From Trichopria drosophilae (taxonomy: Eukaryota > Arthropoda > Insecta > Hymenoptera > Diapriidae), in assembly GCA_030407085.1 (NCBI GenBank), contig CM059582.1, forward strand, positions 135,987,001 to 136,051,000: 64,000 nt of DNA, given 5' to 3'. The translations under genes were made by a program, and so were the position numbers. Positions 35,191 through 46,700 of this stretch are shown here, piece by piece. Position 1 is the first letter of the stretch. Each line of letters begins with the position of its first letter. The notes beneath the pieces were generated by a model. It did no database searches. It was not told where the DNA came from and saw only the letters and a program-made list of their open reading frames with translations.

Positions 35191-35631
35191 GCTACTTTTT
35201 CAATAAAAAATTCTTTGAACTTCAATTTGGCCTTTTATTTCCGCTATATAGACGAAATTTTGATAGGCATTCCATCCGAAAAGATGAACTATTTACTAAA
35301 CCTTTTTAATAGCTTCAAAGATTTCAATAATAGAATATCTTTTACATGCGAAATTGAGATCGATCCTAGTATAGCCTTCTTGGATATAAAAATTACAAGA
35401 GAAAAAGATGGCAATTTAACAACTAACTGGCATCATAAAAACACTTGGTCAGGTCGATATCTCAATTTTTATTCTGAGCATCCCTTAAATTACAAAATTG
35501 GGATGATGTACAGTCTAATAGATAGGGCTATTCTATTATCTGAGATAACATTTAGAGAACAAAATTTAAGATTGGTTAAAAAAATCCTAATTCAAAATAG
35601 CAACCCTAAACCTTATTCAGGAAATTATTAG
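35191..35631 (+). pseudogene. Penelope-like element RT, C-terminal half
   Basis: Penelope-like elements (PLEs) encode an RT related to telomerase. The frame reads FYFRYIDEILIGIPSEK (motif C at about 35233-35260, with the second catalytic Asp replaced by Glu). It continues with FTCEIEIDPSIAFLDIKI, TTNWHHKNTWSGRYLNFYS and HPLNYKIGMMYSLIDRAILL. These are diagnostic of PLEs. The fingers and motifs A-B are missing, so this is a 5'-truncated copy. It stops at 35629-35631 by a frameshift; the endonuclease continues in the next frame. Confidence 0.8.
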
Positions 35632-36100
35632 AAAACGAGTCCATAACATCTATAATAAAAACGAAGAACATCTGAGTACTGAAAGAGATCCTGCCACCAC
35701 AACATCACTCCGATATGTCAAAGGTTTAACTGAGAAAATCTCGAAAACGTTAAAAAAACAACATATACGTGTCGTTAATAAACCGATTAACACCAATATC
35801 GGAGGGATTAAACCTTTCAAAGACAAGCTACAAAAACTTAAAAAAAGTGGTGTTGTCTACTCTATTTCTTGCGATCATTGTTGTTGTGTATATGTTGGAG
35901 AAACTGGAAGGCTCCTTGAAACGAGAATTAAAGAACATAGACGTCATATTTTTAGTAGCGAAAATAATCACGCGGCGCTCACAAAACATAGATTGGAAAG
36001 AGGACACGACTTTGATTATTCTAAAGTTAAAATCCTAGCATCAGAAAACAATCTTTTTAAATGTAGAGAAATCGAACATTTTTTTATTAAAAATGAGTAG
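35612..36100 (+). pseudogene. Penelope-like element GIY-YIG endonuclease
   Basis: This is the downstream domain of the same element, in a frame one step from the RT. It overlaps the RT frame by 20 bases and stays open to a stop at 36098-36100. It has no ATG, so simple start-to-stop scans miss it. It shows GVVYSISCDHCC, then CVYVGETGRLLETRIKEHRR (about 35885-35943), with the conserved Tyr, Gly, Arg and Glu-type positions of GIY-YIG nucleases and the Cys pair typical of PLEs. It ends LFKCREIEHFFIKNE, in line with the family. A single frameshift at the join is the only visible lesion in this part. The domain cuts target DNA for insertion. Confidence 0.85.
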
Positions 36101-36720
36101 AAAACAGTTAATTTGCGTTTCGAAAACTCATTTTTACCAGAAGTATACAACGTATTAATTTCTTAAAATCAGGATAACAGAAAGCTATAGGAGGTTATAA
36201 AATGTAAACACATTTAAATCTGTTCAATTGGCACTCTTGTTTATTTCCTTATAGGGGGTTTAAATGTCGTAGTAGGTGAGAACACGCACCTTTACAATAA
36301 CAGAACGTCATATACGTATATTCGTTACTTGAAACTTATCAATTCAACATTATTCAAAATTATACAGTGTGTAGTGGGCGTCAGTATTGATTACAGAAAT
36401 GACAAAACATCAGTCATTTCTACTCTTTTTCAGTTTAATGTGATATCATACTTTTATCCTTTTTGATTTAAAGTCATGATATTTGCATTAATAATGACTG
36501 TCAAAAATGAATCCTTTCTCCCACTAAACGTCGCCAATTACATTTCACATCATAAAATGGTGCGAAGACGTTTTCTGCATCAATCAATTTGTAAGTAATT
36601 CTTTTAGACTCTGTTGTCTACACCTAATATCTCTATTTGATTATCTTTTTATATTTTTATGAATATTTTTATTAATTTTTTTTTTATGAAATATTATTTT
36701 TGTAAATATAATTTTTAGAA
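36101..36720. other. Penelope-like element 3' region, AT-rich
   Basis: Non-coding sequence downstream of the GIY-YIG stop. It leads into a hammerhead-like motif at 36725. The end of the element is not obvious. Confidence 0.4.
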
Positions 36721-36770
36721 TAAACTGAAGATGGCACATATCGTGATGCCGAAACGTATTTGAAGAAGAA
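36712..36770 (+). ncRNA. Candidate hammerhead ribozyme (type I, Penelope-associated)
   Basis: CTGAAGA at 36725-36731 fits the CUGANGA core. It is followed by a GGCA...TGCC stem and CGAAACGTA, which gives GAAA, a minimal stem III and a GUA cleavage triplet. Stem I would be weak (AAAT/TTTG). Penelope-like elements are known to carry minimal hammerheads of this kind in their terminal repeats, and the location 3' of GIY-YIG fits. Whether it cleaves is unknown. One extra base at the foot of stem II is a weakness. Confidence 0.4.
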
Positions 36771-36962
36771 ACTTTTAGTTATTTATTTTGAATCCTGGGA
36801 CCGACTTAACCAAGAAAAAATTCTTGGAAGGAATTTTTAAACATTTTTTCCAATATTTATTAGCGATATTTTTATTAAAAAATAAGCAGAACTCTTTTAT
36901 AAAGCATTGTTTATATTTTTTTTTAGTTTTCTTTCAGGTACAGTTTGATTAGTTATATTATA

Positions 36963-37010
36963 CAGTAGAGTCTCGGTATATTCACATCTCTCTATATTTG
37001 CGTCCCGGTA
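36963..37010 (+). mobile_element. Possible pogo/Tigger-type terminal inverted repeat
   Basis: TA|CAGTAGAGTCTCGGTATATT begins after a TA dinucleotide and resembles the CAGTAGAGTCTCG ends of pogo-like Tc1/mariner elements. I found no inverted partner or transposase in the following kilobase, so it would be a solitary end. Confidence 0.35.
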
Positions 37011-37600
37011 TATTGCCCGCTACCGTCCCGTTATATTTGTCCATCGTCGCTTTCTTTTTCCCCCATCATACGGCTGCGGTTTCAGGTACGGCCCAATTAT
37101 GTCATTCACATTGAAAGATAAAGACACTTGAAACTCACGCTCGCTATACACTTTATTTTCTGATAGATCGCAAGGGAATCTGAATGAGAATAGCATGCTA
37201 AAAATGATGAGGACCGGAATATAGTATGTTATTACGATACATGGCGAGTTTGTCTTCGTGGTATCGGGTATCTTTCCTACAGCGGTAATAATACTGAACC
37301 TGCCCCTTGTCGGGAGTCACTTTACCCGATTACGGCATAATACCTGGCGCTTATCAGGGTGAAGGAGATAGGAAGGCATTTTAAAGTGTTACGCTCAGGG
37401 CGGGCCGGCGTTATTCATCCCGAAACAAAAATCGGGGACGTGGATATCCTAATCTCTAGGACGGGTGGAGTCAAATGAAATGATCATGGTTTTCAGCGTT
37501 TTCATGCTTGTACAATATTTGTTTAGTAAGTAATTCCTAAGATGCATATATTGTTATTCGTTGTATAAGCAATAAAGTCGTCAATTATCATCATTATTAT
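37011..37600. other. Unassigned; possibly gypsy integrase C-terminus on minus strand
   Basis: A GC-moderate stretch left of the gypsy integrase core. The minus-strand reading has no clear motif. It ends leftward at the pogo-like end at 36963. Confidence 0.3.
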
Positions 37601-37609
37601 TATATGGAG

Positions 37610-39130
37610 AGGTGGGGATACGTATCGTGCTTATTTGCCGTATGTGATTGACTACATAGAATTGTCGAATTCAGTACCATTGTCTGAAAGAAAGTATTTT
37701 GGCACTTTTGACTACTCTCAAGGCCTCTACAAATTTCATAAAGACGTCCTAGAAGAAAACTACGTACTGATTTCGATTTCAACTAGGGGGGAATGAACGG
37801 ATATGAAAATATATGAAAAGGTATCTAAGGCAACGGTATTCCGCGAACCTTCATACGCCCGCTCTTTCATTAAACCATCGGCGCGCTTGGGAGACTGTTT
37901 TTTTGACATGTGGGGCATCGAAATTATACATACTGGTCAACATCTTGAAATTTTCCGGACCACAAAATCTTTCGGTTACGCGGTAATAGGTATTATCAAG
38001 GATAAGATGGCCTACTTGGGGACAATAATAGGATTCATAGAGGGTACGAATACGGAATTCTATGGGCAACACTAATTTCGACGCACCTAATTGTAAGTCG
38101 GAGAGGGCGGGTTTAATAACCGAGCGGGGTGATAGTAATATAATTTCTCTTTTTCAAACTTCCAGCGGAAGTACTTAACGGGAAATTCTCTAACGTTTTA
38201 TGAATGTACCAGGAATCAGGGGTATCCGCTCACGAGAGAGAGGGGTGTCTATGTTTTGACTTTCATGCACTTGCGAGAGGGCGTAGGTAACCAATTTAAT
38301 TAGTCACTTACGGTTCTGTATGGTCATATTGATAGCTTGCATGGATAGGGCCACCGGAATAATCCGCAGATGTGGTGTTTGATATTCCGCAACCAAGTGA
38401 GACGGCTATCATCCGTGATAACAGTGACATGCGTGTCTTGCGATTGTAGGGTCTAAATTTCTTTAGTGCTCTTAGGTCGGCCAATCATTCCTTTTCCATC
38501 CTGGAATGCTTGCGCTTGGTCCGTGTAAACAGACGACTAGCAAATACCATGGAGTATTCCATTCCGTCAAATTCCTGAGTGAGGACGTTCCCCCGGGTAA
38601 AGTCGCTGTGCGCGGTCAAAATCGGGGCACGCCATGACAGAGGTACTTGTCAGAAGTTGCGAAGGATTTTAAAGACTATTGCTCATTCCATACCTCATCT
38701 TCAGGGTCCGTTTTTTCGTTAGAACCTGGATGTTCTAATCACGGTAGAGATAACGGAGGAATCTCGAATACCAACAGACCATGTGTAGGAACCTACGGAT
38801 ACAGGAAGTAGGCTTGGGTGAGAGTTTGGATACATACGTCGTACGCCTCAGCCAAGTAAGGATTCTAACCATATTGGGAACAGGGTGCGCGGTACGGTCT
38901 TTCCTGGTGAATTTATTAACGTTATAAAAATCTATACAAAATCGATACTTTGGAAAATGGGACTTGGGGATAATTCCAGGACTGCTTATTTAGGGGCTGT
39001 TCTATTATTTAATTACGTATTCCTCTAGCATTTTATCAACCTCGCGTTGGGGAATGTTCAACACATAGGGGGACAGGTTTTGCGATTTTTGACAGATAGG
39101 GAAGTGGTATTGAACGTCGATGGAGTGTTG
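37610..39130 (-). pseudogene. Ty3/gypsy pol pseudogene (RT, RNase H, integrase)
   Basis: Read from right to left on the minus strand. Around 39060-39020 comes the RT entry block with EVDKMLEEYVIK, then KSHFPKYRFCIDFYNVNKFT (about 38970-38910). RNase H traces follow near 38590-38490 (EFDGMEYSMVFASRLF) and 38420-38370 (VTVITDDSRLTWLRNIK). The integrase zinc region lies at about 38035-37960 (VGHLILDNTYYRV). The catalytic core shows YFLSDNGTEFDN at about 37700-37662. The order is right for Ty3/gypsy. Only short open pieces survive and many stops and gaps separate them. The RT catalytic motif was not found, so part of RT is deleted. It may extend left to 37.2 kb. Confidence 0.7.
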
Positions 39131-39169
39131 CGTCCAGTGAGTCATGGAAACGCTTTAGATTTGCTGACA

Positions 39170-40740
39170 GCGTTATCGTCTATGATCATTGACAGGGTGA
39201 AAGGCGACTTTCTCTGCGAGGACGCGACAAAGGTATAAACGATCGCGTAACTGATCAATGATACCTGACTGATATAGCGACTTCCGCCCTATCGCACTGC
39301 AACAGCAAATTGCGGATGTCGCAGTTGTCCTCGACCTCGGACCTATTAGCTGCATATTAGTAGGTAGCGGCTATAATGGGCGACCTACTCTGGAAGTGTT
39401 GTAGTAGTGTCCATCACTATACTGGCGACGATGGTGGTTATAGGTGCGGTAATAACGCTGGACACGGCTGTCGATGTGGTCGGTGTTCTCAATATATTTT
39501 CTACTTTCTTAAAAGATAAAAAGGAATAAAAAGAAGAGAAACAAACAAAAAATAGGATAGACACAAGAGGACAAAGCAAAAAATTGTATTTCCATCGTGA
39601 ATCTTTACTTCTAAGTTTTTTTTTGCTTTTCAAGAAAACTTTTTTTAAACATTTTTTTAATTTTCACATTTTTGTTCTCATTTTTATTTTAATTTTTTCA
39701 TACATTCACTTTACTTATTCACTACTTCATTTATTTTTATACCATTTTCTTTTTTATTTATGTGCATCTAAGTTGAATTATTTATTAATTTTTATTTGTT
39801 TAATTCACTATGAGTTAGAAGAACATGACAAATCGCTACTTAAAGCCATTCCTCTCATACAGAAATGTTTGTCGAGGTGAGTTCAAAAGTAAAGCACTCA
39901 AACAATTACGACTTATCTCGGTTCAGTGAATAGGACTTGAGAAAAAGTAAAGTTTGTTAAAAGAAAGTTTCCAAAAAGTTTCAAACAAAAATGAATGTTA
40001 ATTTTATCTCGTTCATGTATACTCACGATTTATGAAATAGGCTTTGAACTCGATTTTCGGAGGAAATAGTTCTTAGTTTTTCGATTAATGTAGCTCGAAA
40101 AATAACCCGCATAAGTATAAACTTTTATAAAATAAAGATATTTGTTAGAAATTCTTGTTAACAGATGTACATATTTTTAATATTTTATTATCATGAAAGA
40201 AAGGTTTTTTATAATACATGAAAAATAAAGTATATTAACCCTTTCAATCTTTGTCCTACCGACTGCGCAAAAAATTTAAAGACAATGTTACGTTGGGCGC
40301 ATTGGGCCATCAGTAACATACAATTTAAGTTTTATTAGTAGTTTTATTAGTAGATTATAGATTATAGGTTACTAACCGATAATGATTTCACTTATGAAAA
40401 TATCAGAAAAGACGCTAATTTACATTATAGATTATAACGATTTATTTTAATTTAATTCATTTTGAATTCGTCCCTCTCAATTTGGGACATTCAAGATCAA
40501 GGAGAGAATTTGTTAAGAAATACGCCAAATTAACAATTAACATACGTATGTTTAACTATGTTCGATATTAAAATGACAAAATCATATCATTTGCGTAGGT
40601 GTTTTTAGCTTCTACGAGGATTCGCCTTGGCAAATCGACTCAAAGCGAGATATACTAGAGTTAGCAATTTTCAGGCAAGGGTTCGCATTTACGAACACAC
40701 CTCACTCAAGTCGAAGTTTAAGAAATAAAAAGATAAGGAG
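39170..40740. other. AT-rich spacer, no gene recognised
   Basis: Long T-rich runs produce chance frames (39584-39880). TTAACCCTTTCAATC at 40237 resembles a TTAA-flanked terminus but has no partner. Confidence 0.35.
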
Positions 40741-40747
40741 AAGGGAA

Positions 40748-40751
<4 letters not shown>

Positions 40752-40778
<27 letters not shown>
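40752..40778. repeat. Poly-T run of 27
   Basis: A homopolymer that could be the 3' tail of a minus-strand retroposon or gene copy. The adjacent sequence to the right was not identified. Confidence 0.7.
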
Positions 40779-40959
40779 ATTGCTCGAAAAAATACTTTTT
40801 TAAATTTTCCGCTGGAGTGTCCGGACTGTTGGAGGAAATGAACGGACACGGAAACTTGTTCGTAAACCCGTTTGCAAGTTTCCCAGCGAGATAATCGCTT
40901 TTCAAATAACGAATTTTCTGGCACAGCGCTGAAAGGTCCACCTATTAAAAAATGGCCTG

Positions 40960-41480
40960 TCGTAAGACCCGTAAAATTATCGATATCGATAAAAGCCGCT
41001 TAATGTGGAATTTTACGCTTTTGATGCCAGCCTCCCATAGTGCGCCGAAATGCGGAACAGCTGGTGGAGAGAATTCCACCTTATACCCTTCTTTGGAGAG
41101 CAAATCACAAAACTCTTGTTCGCGAATAGCTCGTTAGAAATCCCATGACACCTCAGAGTAAGCACCAACAAACCATTGGGGAGTCCTCGACACGTCACAA
41201 ACCGCTTAAAAGCTGCGACAAAGGCGGCGAACGTATAGTCCCAAACTAGTTTTACATGCACCGCTTTAATTGCGATACAAACAAATAGTAGGCCAAGTGG
41301 GACTTTCGTCCGTGACCGCTGCTGAGGCGGACCGGGACGGGACCAGCGTAATCGACGCCGAAATGAACAAAAGGATGTTCGGGTTGATTACGCGGGGTGA
41401 GGGGAGATTGCCCATTGTCTTCGTGCAAACCCCGCAGGGGACTTGTGGAAGAGAGCGGAGCGGGTTATCTCCGTCCACAA
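40960..41480 (-). pseudogene. BEL/Pao integrase fragment on minus strand
   Basis: Minus-strand frames give MGNLPSPRV (about 41400), then in another frame FGVDYAGPVPVR (about 41350-41320). They continue with KAVHVKLVWDYTFAAFVAAF and KRFVTCRGLPNG down to about 41160, and AHYGRLASKA at 41013-41050. These are the zinc-to-core parts of a BEL integrase (compare GVDYAGPL and AFIAAFKRYVSRRGL in BEL-1). The conserved Asp-Gln-Gly block is altered and at least two frameshifts occur. The rest of that element is missing. The sequence is closer to BEL-2 than BEL-1 in flavour, but I cannot measure this. Confidence 0.65.
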
Positions 41481-42318
41481 TTTTTGTGGAAGAGTGAGGG
41501 GTCGAAGTGCCCGAGCTCGAAGAGGAGCAATGCTTTAGAAAGATCCGCTTCTCTTAGCAAGTTTTGAGAATTGACGACCTCACGGACCCGATCGTTCGGC
41601 TGGTCTGTGCCGACGAATGCCTGATCGTAAAACGACTCGAGAGACCCACCGTACTGGGGAGCTGGGGTGCGGTGTCAAGCCCCTACCAGGTGGATTCCAC
41701 ACGGGGGAGCGTTTCGGCGTGCCGTGTCCACCTGGTAGCCATCCGCAAATAGGTGTTGGATTCTGGCGGGTAGAGGCAACGCTAGAAAGGTTCTCTGAAC
41801 CAACAGAACCGCATACGGAACGTGCGAATCAAAAGGACTCAAAGTCGAAAATCGAGAACTTTCAATCGGCGTGTTCGAGTACGCCATCTTGGCCATTCGA
41901 AACGCGCATCATTTGGAAAGATGCCATTTTGGACCTTTGGTTGGCGCGTCCCGCGCCAAGAGGTCATCTTGGAATCGGAGCCAGACGCGTCCTCTGACGT
42001 CACACCTCACCGCCGCGTTGGAAGCGCCCCTCTTGTCGCCGCTGCCGCCTTCTCCGCGTCGGCCACGTTCGTGCCACCTCCAGAGCACGAGCCCCGTCGA
42101 TCGCCTCGTCGTTGCGTGCACCGTGACACCTGCGCGCGCGCAGCCGTTTTCGACGCAATTCGTCAGTTGTCTCGCGGCTGTCTCCTTCATATGTTCGGGC
42201 GCAGGAATTAAGTGCTCCAATTTGGTGTTCAGTGCTTTAAAAAAGACGCATCGAACTGTACTATTTCTTGGCTGCAGAAAATTAATTTACAAGTGTCTAT
42301 TTGTAAGAAAAAAGGAAA
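41481..42318 (+). other. Leader/LTR region of BEL-2 (putative)
   Basis: GC-rich sequence with overlapping chance frames (41617-42326) leads directly to the BEL-2 gag ATG at 42319. It should hold that element's leader and perhaps its 5' LTR. No matching LTR sequence was identified on the other side, so the limits are unknown. Confidence 0.35.
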
Positions 42319-42950
42319 ATGGCTGAATCTGTCAACGTCGTTGATCTTATTACTGCACAAGTTGCCCAGTTTGCCAGCGTTAGTCGAGTTTTTGGTAATT
42401 TACCGGATGCTGAATCAAGGACTATTGCGAAATTAAAAGTGCACGAACAATACTTTGAAAGATTGTGGGCAGATTGTCGTGATTTACATATTCAAATCTG
42501 TCAGAATGCAAGGACGGAGGACTTGACAGATTCATATTTTCAATACCGAAAATTCGACACCGCGGAGCTTGTATTCTTGGAAGCCATGGGGACGATCGAA
42601 GAAGCCTTGATGAGTCATTCCACGTCGTCCAACAGCTGGCCTGCCTCGTATCGACTTACCGAAGTTTTCAGGTGAGCTTAACAAATGGGACTCCTTTTAT
42701 GATTATTTTCAATCGATAATCGCAAATGATGATTCAATTGATAAAATTCGAAAACTACACTATTTGAAATCATGTCTCTCCGAGGAGCCATTGTCTTTAG
42801 TTGATCACCTCGCGTTAACTAGTGATAATTTTTACGTTGCTTGGGAGGCCCTGATATCTCAATTTTCAAATAAACGCTGCATAATCGAATCTCATTTGAA
42901 TCCGCTGTCGAACTTCGCGATTTATTTTACAATGTTATCGCGGTCGTAGG
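42319..42950 (+). pseudogene. BEL-2 Gag (BEL-type N-terminal domain)
   Basis: The frame starts at ATG 42319 with FGNLPDAESRTIAKLKVHEQ and YFERLWADC, the start of the BEL/Pao Gag. It breaks near 42672. The same protein continues in another frame with KWDSFYDYFQSIIANDDSID, LHYLKSCLSEEPLSLVDHLA, then ISQFSNKRCIIESHL, until a stop at 42947-42949. These are shared with BEL-1 Gag (51.1-52.7 kb) in order and spacing, but with many replacements, so it is a different family. Gag forms the particle shell. Confidence 0.75.
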
Positions 42951-43169
42951 TGCTTTAAACAATTGAAGGATTTTTTAAGTAATCGTGTTTACGGTCTGCA
43001 ATCAGCATTCAATGACCGTCCCAACTCGTCTGGATCCAGTTTCAGTGCAAAATTCAACGCGCATTCGAATAATGAGACAAAACAGTGGTCTAAAATAAAT
43101 CAGTGGTCTCTCACGCTACAAATTTCTCGGTAAGTCGATGTCCCATTTGTTCTAGCACACATGATATAT

Positions 43170-43405
43170 ATATAAATGTAAACGTTTTAAAAATTTATCT
43201 GTAGCCAAACGCGCCGAGTGTGTAACGCGTCATCGTCTTTGCGTTAATTGCCTCAGTTCTCATAATGCGAATAATTGTCTCAGCAAACGGAGCTGTTTTA
43301 TTTGTCACGAGAAGCATCACACGATGTTGCACCGAGAGCGAGTTTCTAGCTCTAATAATGCTGCAGCTGCGCAAACCCCTGCGACGGCTTCCACGTCGAT
43401 GACTG
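43170..43405 (+). pseudogene. BEL-2 Gag zinc-knuckle region
   Basis: After a ~200-bp broken stretch the reading LSVAKRAECV, RHRLCVNCLSSHNANNCLSK and CFICHEKHHTMLH is clear, parallel to the BEL-1 knuckles. It ends in SNNAAAAQTP and MTVCS. The protease and most of RT that should follow are deleted. Confidence 0.7.
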
Positions 43406-44060
43406 TTTGTTCGGAGCGAACGATCTCAAGACGGCGCGAGAGACACGTGTCCAATTAGTCACTTTGCTGATGTGTGGCCAATTCCATTTACGGAAGTGGG
43501 CGAGCAATTCTCCGGATTTACTCGGAGACATTGATCCGACCAATCACGGCTTGGCTAGCGAGCGGCCGTTCCATGAGACCGAAGGTCTTAAAATTCTTGG
43601 GGTATTCTGAAACCCTAGTCAGGATTCAAACCAATTCAAAATCAATTTGATCGCGCCGAACCGCTTGACAAAACGAACTTTGCTCTCACTTATTTCACGA
43701 CTCTATGACCCGTTAGGTTGGGTTTCATCCATAATTGTGCGAGCGAAGTTATTTATCCAACGGCTCTGGCAATTACACATTGATTGGGATGATCCACTTC
43801 CGAATGATATCAGTTCCGAGTGGTTATCTTTTTACGACACTCTTCCTTCCTCGCTGGACCGGTCAGAGTCCGGACATGGAATCTTGCGAGCTGCACGGTT
43901 TTGCAGATGCCTCCAGTCGTGCGTACGCTGCAGTGCTCTATCTTCGAGTAGTCCACAAAGGTTCACCACCTCGTGTAATTTTGCTAGCGAGCAAGACAAA
44001 GGTCGCGCCCGTTAATACGTTAAGTGTTCCGAGACTCGATGTCTCCAACGTAGACGTTTA
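43406..44060 (+). pseudogene. BEL-2 RT end and RNase H start
   Basis: Immediately after the knuckles the sequence jumps to FGANDLKTARETRVQLVTLL, FHLRKWASNSPDLLGDID and EGLKILGVF. This is the part of RT after the YVDD motif, so the catalytic core is lost by deletion at about 43405. LLSLISRLYDPLGWVSSIIV follows, then an RNase H start (ELHGFADASSRAYAAVLYLR, in the frame of 43735-44061). TGA at 43608-43610 and a frame change near 43870 break it. Confidence 0.75.
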
Positions 44061-45041
44061 AAGGCCGAGTTGTTTACACAAACCATGGGAAGTTTTCCTC
44101 CTCCCAGAGTGTCGCAACCAAGTCGGCCCTTCGCCCACTGTGGCGTTGACTACGTGGGCCCGTTCTAGGTGCGTATCGGTTTCGGTCGAGAACACAAAAC
44201 CCAAAGTTGCTATATCGCCTTGTTCGTCTGCTTCGTGATCAAAGTTGTGCATATCGAGCTTGTATCCGACTACAGTTCCCCGGCTTTCATTGCTGCCTAA
44301 AAGCGTTTCACAGCGCGTCGCGGCATCTCTCAGTCGCTCTACAACGATCAAGGCACGACATTCGTTGGTGCAGACAAAGAATTGTGGCTCGCCTTTCACA
44401 AGGCACTTGAGGATGAAACCTTCCGTGATTCAATCGCCGAAAATGGAAAACGTTGGCACTTTCTGCCTCCTGCCGCACCTCATTTCGGCGGGCTTTGGGA
44501 GGCAGGAGTCAAACGTGTAAAGTTTCATTTGAAACGAGAGATGGGTAATCATAAAAACACGTATGAGGAATTCACCACGGTGCTGTGTGAGGTCGAGGCA
44601 ATGTTGAACTCGCGCCCGTTGGGCCCGATCTCCAACGATGCGGATGACCTTCAGTGTCTGACCCCAGGTCATTTCCTGACCGTTGGCCCTTTGAATGCGG
44701 TTCCCGAACCATCCCTGCTAGAACTAGCTCCGAATCGGTTGTCCCGATGGCAACTTTATCGTCAGTTGTCCGAGAGGTTTTGGCGGTTGTGGTCGGCTGA
44801 CTACTTGCTCTCGCTGCAACATCGTTCCAAGTGGCGCTTTCCGATAAAGCCCGTTACTATGGGTCAACTCGTGCTTATGAAGTTACCAAACCTTCCGCCG
44901 TTAAAGTGGCCGTTAGCACGAATTATTAAGTGTCATTCTGGTCGCGATAACGCCATGCGAGTTGTCACTGTTAAAACGGCTCAGTCTGAGTACTCTCGAC
45001 CCGTAACTCAACTTGCGTTTCTGCCGGTCGACTTAGACTAA
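44061..45041 (+). pseudogene. BEL-2 integrase and C-terminal domain
   Basis: The RNase H body and integrase zinc finger are deleted. The reading resumes with integrase core pieces (FAHCGVDYVGPF near 44140; VHIELVSDYSS near 44250). From 44382 the long frame has WHFLPPAAPHFGGLWEAGVK (last catalytic Glu), the LNSRPLGPIS block and the BEL C-terminal domain GQLVLMKLPNLPPLKWPLAR. It stops at 45039-45041. The first half has a TAG and frame changes. A purine tract (AATAGGGGGCAG) at about 45098-45110 is the likely plus-strand primer, with an LTR beginning TGTCGCGC at about 45112. Confidence 0.75.
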
Positions 45042-45111
45042 ATTCAGATTATAAGTTTTTTATGTTATAAGTGTTCATTCCAACCCCGATGGGTTGCAAT
45101 AGGGGGCAGTT

Positions 45112-46040
45112 TGTCGCGCATTTTGATTTCGCGCTTAATAGACTGCACGCCTAAAGTAGGAATATCACGGGCAAACAACTTAGACCACGCTTCTGGAATG
45201 TTCTAAAAGCTTCTACAGGAAATTCTGCGGAATTTATGAAGTGATTCACGATACTTGCACTGTGTTGCGACTTCCGTGGCAGGACTAATGTATGCACCTT
45301 TTCACTTTTCCAGGCACTGTTTGTAGGCACTATACTCCACAATCTACATGCGTTCCAGGCACTAACGGAACGATCCTGCCAGGATCGCCGATTTATGTCA
45401 TGAAGTAGGTTTTGCGCGGTACGTAGAAAAACAAAAGGGCCAAGATGGAATCGATCACATGAATGGCATGCAGAAAATGGCTATCACGGAAACAGAACGC
45501 GTGGAGAGAAATAAGGCTCCAAAAGTCTTCGTCAAGTCGTTTATTATTCAAACAGATATTCTAGTTTTAACAAGTGTAAGGGAACTGTTGAACCTTATAG
45601 TTAGTCGACCGAGTGCGTACAACATTTAAAAGCGTCGATAATTGCGACGCGCGACCTGCCTCTTTCAGAGCTCACTCAGGACTACCGAGGGAGATGAGTG
45701 AATAACCGGATACGCTAGCGACTTGCTACGCGCGATATCTATAGCACGAGGGAATGATTAAATTCTCGCTGAGGTGAATTTAATTAATTTACCGCGGCAT
45801 GACGTAACAACAGTAGAAATGTTGTTATATTCTAAGAAAATAACGTAAACAATAAATTTATGCAAAATAAAAGAAATACTATGTCTATTAACATTGGTAA
45901 TAGAAGGACGAAAGTACAAAAACGAGAGGTTAAGCGGAGAACTGCGCGCCTAAAGTAGGGATATCACGCGCAAACAACTTTGACCACGCTTCTAGAATGC
46001 TCTAGATTACTAAGATGATATATAAAAATATTACTTAAAC
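45112..46040. repeat. LTR-type sequences with a ~74-bp direct repeat and BEL-like primer site
   Basis: GCGCCTAAAGTAGGxATATCAC...GACCACGCTTCTxGAATG occurs at about 45122-45195 and again at 45937-46009. At 45372-45391, GATCCTGCCAGGATCGCC is nearly the same as the BEL-1 primer-binding site on the minus strand (53139-53157). This suggests the leader of a minus-strand BEL between two LTR pieces. The arrangement next to the BEL-2 3' end is not resolved; it may be nested or rearranged LTRs. Confidence 0.5.
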
Positions 46041-46237
46041 AATTCATCCAACAATATCAAAAAGCTACAATTGACATAATCAAGTTTTTGGAAGTTGCTG
46101 AATCAAAAGGACATACTACGCACTACCCGTAGTGTCTGCGTCCGTGTAATGGATGAAAATTTCAAGTCGACGTTCAATGCTGTCTATTTTTTATCAAATA
46201 CGGAAGATGTACAAAATCGATTGCGTAGTTACAAAGG

Positions 46238-46700
46238 CCTGCAAATTTTGGCTTATTTCTGTAACAAAAAAAAGGTAGATAATTCTGATAGCATTTTTGA
46301 CGTAGAAAACGAATCTGACCTTCAAAATGGCCTATCACGTTAGGATTTCTTGTAATATTGGCTTAAATGACAAAAAATTGCCATTTTTCAGAATTTTTTT
46401 TTTGGTAACCAACATTTTTTGTTCATTTTGCCCAATTGTATAGTACTATATGTACTATAGTCCTATATGTAAAATATAAAACCCATTTTTGAAAATAGCT
46501 TTACGATTTTTTTTAAAGTTATGTAGATTTCAAAATTTGTTCGTTTAGGCAAATGTAAGTATATAAAACTGTGAAGCCTGAGGTAAGTACTTATATAAGA
46601 AACGGGCTAGTAGTAAAATATTAACACAGTTTCTAGCAAAAACACATCTAATTATTTATATTGTACATTAATTACAAATAAAATTGTTTGAACAATTTTT
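46238..46700. repeat. Left arm of ~8.6-kb inverted-repeat structure
   Basis: Matches 54365-54835 in reverse complement with roughly one difference in six or seven. Examples are the ATCxCGTxAGGATTTCTxGTAATATTGGC block and the CTAGTAGTAAAATATTAACA block. A short frame (46095-46343) crosses its outer edge and has no family match. Confidence 0.8.

Noticed and set aside
41617..42326. Three overlapping frames of 126, 129 and 151 codons
   Set aside because: They overlap in all phases of a GC-rich LTR/leader region and show no family pattern. The real start of BEL-2 Gag is at 42319.
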